This document shows positions 46,672 to 56,562 of a stretch of 64,000 nt of DNA, one piece after another. Positions within the stretch are counted from its first letter, which is position 1. The number at the start of each line of letters is the position of its first letter. The translations under genes were made by a program, and so were the position numbers. The notes below the pieces were generated by a model. It had not been told where the DNA came from, did no database searches, and saw only the letters and a list, made by a program, of their open reading frames with translations. Origin of the DNA: Cavenderia fasciculata (taxonomy: Eukaryota > Evosea > Eumycetozoa > Acytosteliales > Cavenderiaceae); the NCBI RefSeq assembly GCF_000203815.1, contig NW_004457639.1:1240001-1304000 (forward strand), given 5' to 3'.

Positions 46672-47012
46672 TGTAATAACTATATAGATACTTGGTAAAT
46701 ATATAATTAGTTGAGAGGTATATAATAATAATAATATATAGATATATGAATATATAGATAGTAATAATGTCTTTAGATTAGATTGTAAATGATTATTTAA
46801 TTATAATAATAAAAGATGAATTAATGTTTATTGATTTCATTGGTCTTTTATAGTTTGTTGTTCGAGACGACTAACCGACAATAGTTTAGTCGTTAGTATT
46901 TTATCCAGCATACTTTCTATATTTGGCACCAGGATTAAGTATGTTGATAATTAGATGAAATATCATTGACTAATCATTGAACTGTACTTTAATTTACAAT
47001 CTGAATCTAACA
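46672..47012 (-). repeat. LTR (3' LTR of the element), 341 bp
   Basis: On the plus strand, starts TGTAATAAC and ends GAATCTAACA. By eye it matches the LTR at 50779-51119 over its full length. It contains a CGAGACGACTAACCGAC segment of higher GC. Confidence 0.9.
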
Positions 47013-47812
47013 TTCTCCCTTCTTAAATTGTGACCGAGTCCCACGTACCACGCTTGTTGAGATGGTAGGAAAACCATGGTTGCAACACTTGGTCACTGCA
47101 ACCTGGGCTAAAAACCTTACCGGTGGATACAATGGCTAGGGATACTTGTTGAGTCTTTGATACGGCCCGGACGTGTTGTTGATTAACTAGATCGTTTGGC
47201 ATCCATACCTCACAATCGTTGATATTAATGAGATATTCCGTTCTACTACGTCCATTTCCTTGATACTTGAATGTTCTCTTTGACTTGACGATAAACAGAG
47301 GTTTCAACCATGCTCTGCTTGTGATTACTCCAATACTATTGACTATATCTTTTGTTGGGGAATCATTGTTGTTTTGTTGTAATGATTGTATGATTCTAAT
47401 TGAGTTCATTTCTTTCATATTGAAATATTTAGTTGTAGTTGGGGAGGATAGTTGTTGTCTGTATTGATGTAATATTTCTATAAAGTTGATTTTGATATCG
47501 TCATAATTTATCTTTGAAATATTGTAATTGGTGATGACGATATCTTCTTTTCCTATAACTCTATTATTATCTTTAACCTGTAGTTTATTCTTACCTTTAC
47601 CTATACTCTCTTCTACCTTTTTAAGAGTATCATTCAACACAACTCTTTGCTTGGTCCAGTCAGCCGTATTTGGGACGTCGTCATAGATGTCGCCTGGCGC
47701 CTGGCTCACTATTCCTTGGTCTCCACCGGTTACACCTTGTCCTTGCAATGTCGATTGAATCTTATTTAAATCTTGATACAGAGTTCGATCGTCACCGACT
47801 CGTCCATCCAAA

Positions 47813-48052
47813 TTGTCACGTGCACCTTGAGCTCCTTCCGTATGAACGGGATAATCTTGTACGTTCTCCGTACCTTCCGTATGAACGGGATAACCTTGTA
47901 CGTTCTCCGTACCTTCCGTATGAACGGGATAACTTTGTGCATCCTCAGCACCTTCCGTATGAACGGGATAACCTTGTGCATTCTCAGCACCTTCCGTATG
48001 AACGGGATTTCCTTGTGCATTCTCAGCACCTTCCGTATGAACGGGATTTCCT
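47813..48052 (-). repeat. 39-bp tandem repeats inside the LTR element
   Basis: About six copies of a 39-bp unit, each containing CCTTCCGTATGAACGGGAT on the plus strand, encode a 13-residue repeat of the type YPVHTEGAENAQG in the element's reading direction. Adjacent copies differ by a few bases. The repeat lies C-terminal to the integrase part. Confidence 0.85.
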
Positions 48053-50778
48053 GTAGCCAATAATGGTTTCAACGTTTTGATAAATCTAGGATTAACCAAT
48101 AAGTCCTTTGACGTCGAACCATCTGCTCCCGCCACATAATCTTTAACTTCGACATTTCCACGAGTGTCCACTCCATTTACTAACAAAGGACCAGAATAGA
48201 TAGGTTCTGTCTTATTTATGTGTGTATCTCTGTCACGACGCACATAAACCAAATCACCAGATTTAATATTATTCTCTACCTTGTTGTGATCATATCTTGC
48301 TTTGCTGATTGCATTGCCTTCGTTAATTCTCTTTATAACTATGTCTCTTATTATCTCTTTCAATTTATGATTCTCTGTTATTTTGATATCTGTGTTATCA
48401 TTGAAGTTTGGTGTAAAAGTGTCTAGTAGATTAAGAGGAGATAAAGGATTTGATCCGAGATAAATAGTAAAAGGAGAATAACCAGTTGTTGAATGTACTG
48501 TATTGTTGATAGCAAATTCGATATTATCAATGCACTCTGCCCATGATACTTTGTGATTCTCTACACTACTTTGTAATAAATCTTTTCTAATGATATTTTC
48601 TATAGTTCTTATCATACGCTCTACTTGTCCATTACTCTGATGGTGGGTTGGGTTGCTATGGTTAATTTTGATGTTGTACATTGCCTCTAATTTTTTAAAT
48701 AATTTCGAGGTGAACTTCGAGTCAGAATCAGAGATGATCTGTTTTGGTAAACCATGCAGTTTGAATATCTCTCGATTGAATAGAGATATTACACCATGTG
48801 ATTTAAGAGTAGTTGTGGTAGGTATTAAACGATTCATTTTAGATAGCGCATCGACAACTACTAACAAAGCATTTACTGTTTTACCATGATATTTAGCATT
48901 AGGTAAACCAGTAATAACGTCTATATGAACACGTTGAAAGCAATAATTAGGTGGTTGTAATGTTACATTCCTTTGTTTCCACTGAGTCATTATGACTGAT
49001 AAACACAAGTGCCACATTTGATACATCTTTCATATCTTCATTGACCACCTCTGCTTCGTTATCCACAATAGAGATTGAATTCTTTATTCTTGGAGCCATA
49101 CATCTGTTGAGCATTCTTCTTTGGTTACGATTTAATTCTGACTTGACTGTTTCCTGCCAATCCATATCGTTACTAATATTTCCTAATCCATCTGCTATGT
49201 TTGTGGTAACATTATCCAATTCTTTCACAATCTTTTGGATACCATTGATAGGGTCATTCTTTGACAATAGTGTCTGATACACTTTCTTGATGTTGTTTTT
49301 GTACGATTTACTTTCATCGACTGTTAAACTTGGACTCTTGACGTCCCGAGATAGATTGATGATATGTGTGTTTCCAGTTGCGTCATTCATTTCTAGCTTA
49401 GAATTACCTTCGCCAAAACTAGCTTTGCATGACATGATTGTGTCAATTCCAAGTAGGCAAAGACCAGCTCTGTCTGTAAGTTCAAAGTTGATCTTACGAG
49501 TTATTTGACCACGGTTACTTGTGAAAATGACTGGAACGCTTGCTTGTCCCAACGATGGAACTGTATGACCATTTACCCCAGTAACAAACAAGTCACTAGT
49601 CATGACCATCTCCTTTGGAACTAATCTAAAATCTATAAAGTTAATCTCACTGCCAGTATCAACTTTTGCTTTAATAAGATTAGAATCAAAGTTGATAGAA
49701 ATGTAGAGGTAAGGTAAAGTGTCAGAGACACAGGTCATGGATGACGATTTATTTCGAGGGCACTGGTTTGTCCAATGTTCACTACTACGACAAATATTGC
49801 ATTGCTTGGTATCTCTTGATTTCTTGTCGACGTGTTGATTGTTTCTGTTGTCACGACAGACATCAGCTTTGTGACCAAATCGCTGACAGTTGAAACATTT
49901 GATTTTTGATAGATCTTGATTGACTAAATGATTGTGTTTTCTTTTGTTGTTGTTGCTGTTGTTGTTGTTGTTGTTGTTGTCAGATCTGTAGTACAGTCCA
50001 GATAACCAACCTAATGGATCACCATAGTTGAACTCTGGTACATTTATTTGACGATGACCGTTAGGAGCGACGGTAGAACTAAGCGAGATAGCGACGGATC
50101 TCATTTGAACAAAATCCATGGTTCTTTCTTGTAATTCCTTATAGATGGTCTTGACATTGTAAAATGCATTTTTGTACGCCAAGTACAAAACTTCGATTGT
50201 CATTATTTTCGTAAACACGACCAGCAATGATGGTGAAAGCATTTGTAAATGACGAGACCGTCCACTTGGTATCATAACGGAATTGTGTGAGCGACATACA
50301 CTTGGTAAGGACCAGGTATTGAAATATCGATTTGATCGAGCCAGTGGGCTACATCATCACATTTGCTGATGGTCTCGATGCTGTTGAACAGGATTTTACC
50401 AGTACCATTACACCACAATGCTTTGTCGAAATCCTTTCCAAGAGAGTGAATGATCTCTTCGACTGAGTTGGATGATACACTAAGAAAACTGGCTACACTC
50501 TTTACAAAAGCATCATCGGTCATTCGATAATCATTGTTTTCCAATAGGTAATGCTTGACTTTATTCTCTGGGCCGGTTGGCACTGATTCCTTTGGCTGCA
50601 ATTCCTCTAGATTAGGAGCAGGAGCGAGTGTGAGTCGTCTACGTTGTTGAATGTTGTCGTTACTCATTGTACGATTAATGAGGTTTGAAAATTTAAAAAG
50701 TTCAAAAATTTAAAATTAAAAAAAATTTAAAATGAGTTTCTATATATAGTAATTTCGGTTGTTTTTCGTAGTCCACCA

Positions 50779-51119
50779 TGTAATAACTATATAGATACTT
50801 GGTAAATATATAATTAGTTGAGAGGTATATAATAATAATAATATATAGATATATGAATATATAGATAGTAATAATGTCTTTAGATTAGATTGTAAATGAT
50901 TATTTAATTATAATAATAAAAGATGAATTAATGTTTATTGATTTCATTGGTCTTTTATAGTTTGTTGTTCGAGACGACTAACCGACAATAGTTTAGTCGT
51001 TAGTATTTTATCCAGCATACTTTCTATATTTGGCACCAGGATTAAGTATGTTGATAATTAGATGAAATATCATTGACTAATCATTGAACTGTACTTTAAT
51101 TTACAATCTGAATCTAACA
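50779..51119 (-). repeat. LTR (5' LTR of the element), 341 bp
   Basis: Same sequence as 46672-47012, with TG...CA termini. It is followed by ATCAC (51120-51124), the right copy of the target-site duplication. Confidence 0.9.
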
Positions 51120-51417
51120 ATCACTGTTTCCATCATAATCTTGAATCATTAGATTGGCCTTTACTTTTTGAAATAATTCTTCAAATGGTTTCATAGGATA
51201 GTAACGTTGTTTGGTTTCTTTCTATCGATATAACATGTTGTCTTTTCAGTCTCTTTATTAGGTGCCATAAATAATAATATAATTAAATTGTATATGAATG
51301 TGATTGTTACTGTGAAGGGATATAGAGACAACAAATATTTCAATACACAAACAAAATGAAAGGTATGGGGTCAAGAGTTGAAGTTTGAATAAAAAAATAA
51401 TTAAATTACCAAGAATT

Positions 51418-53813
51418 TTATTTTTTAAAATGAATAGGGATGAAACCAATTTCTAATGCTTTATCAATAAAATGATTATATTCTTTTAAAGTATAATTAT
51501 TAACTATACTATTATTATTATTATTATCTTTGTTGAAATTGTTGTTGTTTGTAGAGTTGAAATAATATTTATCTAAACATTGATTTAATATTCCAATATA
51601 TTCTAAATGTAATGGAGGCGCGTTTAATCTATTTATAATTGATTGATATTTATCTAATTGATCTTGTCTAAAATATCTATAAATTCTTTGTAAATGATTA
51701 AAAAAATTTTGATCATATTTTAATTGTTTGTAATGTTTTGATGGATTTGATAACCATTCATTTAAATCCAAATCATTTGAATATTGAATCCAAATTGAAT
51801 TAAATTGATCATCTTTCAATTCAGTTGCATAATAGATTATTTCAGATCTAATATATTCTGGTACTACTTTTAAAATATCATCAGCAAGTTGTTGATATCT
51901 ATAATCTTCTTTTTCTTTTTTAATTTTAAAATATAATTTGAAAAAAGTATTGATTGAATTTTTAAATTGATTGATTGAAGTTTCTTCCAATAATAATGAA
52001 TGGAAATTTAAGAATTCTTTTGCAAATTCATAATGACAAGCATTGATAATCATTGCAAGGATTTCAATCAATTGATCATTGGGATTGAGATAAACCATTG
52101 AAAGTATGTCATAAGCTTGTTTGTAGAGGACAAAGTTATTTGACATTGCAGCACTACAAAGGAAAAAATAGGTTTGAGTTTGATATTGAGCCATTCTTGA
52201 AAGACAAAGCACAAGTGACGGTGGGAGAATCCAGTCACCAAAATCTTCATCACCAATATTAGGCAAGTGTGGTGTTTTGAGTATCCTTTCCAATTCCAAT
52301 ATAAATCTTTGTCTTTGTGGATACTCTTGACAGGTATACTTTTTAATTGAATCCATTCGAGTTTGAAATACTATTGGATTTTGAAATACATAATCTTCGA
52401 ATCGACTGATCATATGGGATGTCATATCATCACCCAATTCAATGATTGCTGCAATTGAATCTGCCAAATCAATAAAAAGTTTGTTGGCCATTTGAGTTGT
52501 TAAAAGATATTCTAGTTCATCTAGTTTTCTACCTTTTGGAGCGTGCAAGAGTGTTGATCTAATAATTTGTGGTGAAGCAACTTTTAGATTTGAAAAAATA
52601 TCAATATAGTGACGCGAACAAAATACTGGATGTATATAAAGATCAAGTATTTGATCAAATATATCATTCTTTTTCCTTTGATTGTTGTTTAGTGCAAATT
52701 TGATAACATCCTCTTCACCATTGACCAATGCTTTTGAAATGACCCATCTTTCTAGTTGAAATATGAGATAGTCATTGTGGTTGTTTTTTCTCTGATAAAC
52801 ATATTGAATAAAATCAAGGTCTGTACCATTCTTTTTGATCTTGTCCATTAATTGGTAGCTTTGTCCATTTGAATGACGAGTATAGATTTCACTCTTTCTA
52901 GCATTCTCTCTGATAGCCGCGTTCTCTACGAGTACCTCTCGATAAGAATATTTACAAAAACGGTCCATGAATTGAATGACTTTATAGCGGTCTTGTTTCA
53001 GTGCTTGTAAAATGACCGATTCCACACCATCTACTTTTAGATTTAACCTTTTAACAAGTTGACAAATCTCTATCAATTCTAGATCATTCTTTTCATCAAA
53101 CATTTTGTCTAGAAGAGACTGTTGTTGATTGTCTTTTTCTTGTTGTTGTAAAAACAATGATTGAATGTTTAAAAGATGGTATCTTTTAAATAGGTTTTGA
53201 ATGATATTTACATCTCCAACGACCATGATTGCAGTTTGTACCATTCTATGCAACAACACTTTAGATTCTATAAATACATTATCATCTACCAATAAATCAA
53301 ATATCCCTTTTGGTAAACACTCGACGTATCCGAACCAATCCCATCTTGAACGTTTCTCTTCATCCTCTTTTGATTCTTTGAAATTGACAGTAACCATTGT
53401 TTGAAATGGTCCAATCTCTTTTTTAATTCTATTCAAAAGGTATTCTAATACTCTATCATTTGAATAATAGATAGTTGATGAAATAATTCTTATTATTTTC
53501 TAAAAACAAAAAATAGATAGTTATTTGATTAGTCTACATTAAAATAGGATAGTTTAGAACAGTATTAACGTACATCATTATTTCTATAAATACCATCAGA
53601 TGATTCAAACATTAAACTCCAAAGTTGATCTATATGTTTAAAGAATATATCATTCAAACCATATCGAATATAATCAATCAGAGTATAAAGTGATGATACT
53701 TTAACAGTTGTAATCTCTAATTGTTTGTGAATAGAACTAACATGATTGAATATCAATCTTCTAAGATAGGAATGATTAAATATCATTTGTAATGAATTCT
53801 TTTTCTCTTTCAT
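51418..53813 (-). CDS. F9: intact F-family (possibly ankyrin-like) protein, 773 aa
   Basis: Exon 1 is 53574-53813 (80 codons, MKEKKNSLQMIFNHSYLRRL, ending YRNND). The intron is 53500-53573 and exon 2 is 51418-53499. Blocks: LIFNHVSSIHKQLEI, YTLIDYIRYGLNDIFFKHID, EIGPFQTMVTVNF, RMVQTAIMVVGDVNII, IHPVFCSRHYIDIFS, APPLHLEYIGILNQCLDKYY and NNYTLKEYNHFIDKALEIGF. The Asn tract is shorter than in F8 and sits near the C-terminus. F9 is about 32 kb from the main array and is enclosed by two F-box/LRR copies. It is closest to F8 by eye (same C-terminal 40 residues). No enzymatic motif. The gene looks fully functional. Confidence 0.75.
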
Positions 53814-53939
53814 CTCTTTTCTCTATATCTTTCTTTGCAAAGATGAAAAATGAAATAGAAAAAAAAAAAGACAAGAGCGCTTGTCAAAGGTTTCCAAAAA
53901 AAAAAGTAATTATAATACTACTTATTTATTTTAATATTT

Positions 53940-55792
53940 TTAGTTTTCATAATCATATGATTTGATTGTTAAGAGACAAGATTCTAATGATAAAATATGA
54001 TTTCTAGATTGTTTAAATTGAATGAATCCACCAAATGAAGTTTTACTCTCAATCATGATACTTGTATCTTTTGATAATCTTCTAATTTGGAATTGAAATG
54101 GAATCTTTTCCTTGTTGAATCTGTAAATGTTGAGCCGAGTGATATTTGTTTGAAATAGGATATCATCAATTCGAAGAGGTTCAAATAAATCTAAATCCAA
54201 ATCTAATCTATCTATATTTGATGGTAGAATAAGGCTATGCTCGGTATTGTCACTAAACCTTTCAATACATTGTCCATTTTGTGGTTCAGAGATTGTACTT
54301 GTTCTTAAAAATCGAATTGAAGATGGAATAGAGGTAATTCCTGTGAATCTAGGTACACATAATTTAGTGAGTGTTGGTGGTAATGAAAGTTGAAGATTTA
54401 AATTACAATTTGATTTTAATGATATCAAATTCCTTGGTAGTCTAATTGGTGTTTCAATGTCAAAACAATCACTTTCATCTAGGATTGTTAAATATTTAAT
54501 TGAATCTATATATAGTGGAATCGATCTGCATTGCCAATATCAATTTTTAGTGTTTCCAGTTGTGTACAATGGGAAAATAGAGTTTTGGGAATGAATGTGT
54601 CCTCACAGTATATGATTTTAATTTTCTTTAAACCACTGGGTAAAGCTCCATACTTTGAATCTACTATATTTGAGGTTTCTGATAATTTTAAAGATTCCAA
54701 TGATGATGGTAAATCAGTTGTGAGGTACCGGACTTTACATTTGAGATGTTTTAGTTTGAGAAGATTCTTGATGACTGGAGTGTTGTTGTAACCACCCTTT
54801 ATCTCTAGTGTCTCTAGAGACAATAGATTGTCTAGAGATAATAGAGTCGATGAATAAACAGAAAGTGATACCAATGATGATGGAAAGATGAGCGGGAGAC
54901 CGTCTGGAGATTGGATGTATTCGATGGAGAGGTTGGTCAATGTAGGTGGGAATTGAAAATACTTGTCAATTGATGTGAGGCAATCAACATGAAGTGTTGT
55001 AAGGTTCTTGTGGTTTGACAGTCCATGCACCAAGCTTAGATTTTTAATAAATTCTAGGCCAAGGGTAGTCAGATTAGGAGGAAGATTGATATCTCCCGAC
55101 CCATCTTTATCCGAAACAATAAGACATTTGAGAGTATCTGGCAGATTCCTAACCATAGGAGGTGTATGACTTTCAATAGATTCAACAAAAAGGTTCTCCA
55201 AATGAGGGGGTAACCAGTCTGTTTGGTTATCGTTGAAAATTGATGGATTGCATTGGTACAAGATTAAATCCTTGGTTGTTGATGGTGGTTTGTATTTGAT
55301 ATTTGTTTCTTTAATGAATACCTTTGTGATGGGTACATTAGAAATGGGAGTAGTGTTGCTGTTAATAGAGACATTCCAATCATCTTGAATCATTTGATTG
55401 GCCAGTGCATTTTGAAATAATGATTCAAATCGTTTCATTGGATAACAACATTTCTTGGTTATGTGCTCCATATTATTTAAATGTATCCATTTAGACAAGG
55501 AAGAGAATGAAGAAGAGGAGGATGGTGGATCATTGATGATTGGGATATGTTTGAATGGTAGAGTAGGTTTAAACTTTTCTATAAAGTCTCTATAAAATGA
55601 TCGACATGTCATCAATAGACATATAAGATCCAAGTTATCATCGATGAGATTGATTATCTTTAATAATAATATTGTTGATATCATTCCATACTGAAAATAA
55701 CATCTATCTTTGTTTGTATCTTCTAGTAGTACATTACGAGTAATTAGTAGAGATCTACTTTGTCCGTCAATCTCTTTGATGTTAAGGTCCAT
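53940..55792 (-). pseudogene. F-box/LRR-like gene copy 2, one frameshift
   Basis: ATG at 55792 (MDLNIKEIDG). Residues 30-70 (LKIINLIDDNLDLICLLMTC) look like an F-box-type helix set. From about residue 190 the text is repeated LPPHLENLFV/LPPNLTTLGL/LPSSLESLKL units. At about 54505 the sequence has two extra bases in a TATATATA run compared with copy 1, which ends the frame after GNADRFHYI. The remaining 160 or so codons (53940-54428) are open in the other frame and match copy 1 closely. F-box/LRR proteins recruit substrates to SCF ubiquitin ligases. With only one microsatellite slip the gene may be newly broken, polymorphic, or a sequencing error. Confidence 0.7.
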
Positions 55793-55979
55793 AAGATTAG
55801 AAGAAGATTAAAACGATGATGTATAGAGTTGATATGTTGTGTTTCTATTTACAAAATAGAAAGTAAAAGAGATTAAAAACATAAAGAACAAAAGACAAAA
55901 GATCGTTGAGACCGGTGATAAAAATTGTGTTAAAATAATCAAAAAAAAATCAAAAAAAATCCCGATCATTCAAAAAATT

Positions 55980-56010
55980 GCACCAATAATTCAATGGTAG
56001 AATCCCTACC
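55980..56010 (+). pseudogene. 5' fragment of a tRNA-Gly-like sequence
   Basis: GCACCAATAATTCAATGGTA followed by GAATCCCTACC matches the first half of the intact tRNA-Gly at 58485, with small changes and a short gap. Nothing resembling the T arm follows. It is probably a tRNA relic upstream of the LINE. Confidence 0.6.
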
Positions 56011-56084
56011 TTTCTATTATATTTTAATTAAAGATATCTCAAAGTAAGGTGAATTACTGTTTTGCCCTCAGGTGGGAAATTAAA

Positions 56085-56099
56085 AATGAGGCCACAAAA
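56085..56099. repeat. Left target-site duplication of the LINE (15 bp)
   Basis: AATGAGGCCACAAAA, repeated exactly at 58426-58440 on the other side of the element. Confidence 0.85.
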
Positions 56100-56186
56100 T
56101 TTTTTTTTTAAAGTAATTCTTTTCCTGTTCTCTCCTATCGGGAAGAGTAGTACTCAGAAGTTACAAAGTTTTATTAATTATACATT

Positions 56187-56371
56187 TTAATTGACCAGCA
56201 AGAAATAAAGATTATCTCGAGAAGAATTAAAGTTAATTTGTTCTGGGGGTTGTCCATGTCTATGATACATGTTATATGGACGTTGATCATGTATCTTATT
56301 GTATAGTGTCAAGCATGTTGGATTGTTTTGGGTTGTTGCTTGTTCTAAAAATAAATTGGTTAAAGATATCG

Positions 56372-56372
<1 letters not shown>
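56187..56372 (-). other. Extra open segment between the two A-tracts (possible 3' transduction)
   Basis: On the minus strand, 61 codons run open from the inner A-tract to TAA at 56187-56189, with protein-like composition: AISLTNLFLEQATTQNNPTC, then LTLYNKIHDQRPYNMYHRHG, then QPPEQINFNSSRDNLYFLLV. No start codon is present, and no family is recognised. An AATAAA lies at about 56170-56175, shortly before the terminal A-tail. It may be host sequence carried along by read-through of the LINE transcript, or the normal 3' module of this element. Confidence 0.4.
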
Positions 56373-56402
<30 letters not shown>

Positions 56403-56562
56403 CTCAGCACTATAGGCTGTAATATTGTGTTATATAATTATTCTATGTTATTATTATTTAGTAAATTATTATATTATTAATATTATTATTGATAGATGAA
56501 GAGAGAATAGAAGAAGATGAAGGTGTTGAGGAGGATGTGAAGAATGAGGTTGAGGTGATCGA

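Larger units (their letters stand above)
46672..51119 (-). mobile_element. Ty3/gypsy-type LTR retrotransposon, young but broken
   Basis: A 4,448-bp element in minus orientation with 341-bp terminal repeats, inserted in F-box/LRR copy 1. Recognisable parts, in element order: a primer-binding site starting TGGTGGACTACG just inside the 5' LTR; a gag-like region with two CCHC-type zinc knuckles (CFNCQRFGHKADVC, CNICRSSEHWTNQC); an aspartic protease (VDTGSEINF); an integrase core (VHIDVITGLP, SDSDSKFTS, HHQSNGQVERMIR); a tandem-repeat segment; and a purine tract AAGAAGGGAGAA before the 3' LTR. It resembles the Skipper/DGLT group of dictyostelid elements. Not every expected part can be recognised, so it is broken, with one or a few breaks. 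The LTRs look identical, so insertion is recent. Confidence 0.88.
45343..51215 (-). pseudogene. F-box/LRR-like gene copy 1, 5'-truncated and split by an LTR element
   Basis: The main open part is 45343-46572 (409 codons). It consists of short leucine-rich units of the form LPPHLENLYV, LPQSLTTLAI and LPPTLTKLCV, a FNIP/LRR-like solenoid typical of dictyostelid F-box proteins. Homology to copy 2 (53940-55792) continues through 46573-46671 and resumes at 51120-51215, on the far side of the inserted element (PFEELFQ, NLMIQD). One base is missing near 46600 relative to copy 2, so that part is out of frame. The N-terminal F-box-like region of copy 2 has no counterpart beyond about 51215, so this copy was probably a truncated duplicate. 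Its first ATG downstream of the insertion could still give a 409-residue solenoid. Confidence 0.75.

Noticed and set aside
47813-48052. Regular 39-bp repeats as a CRISPR-like array
   Set aside because: The units are contiguous, with no unique spacers, and encode a repeated peptide in the LTR element; the genome is eukaryotic.
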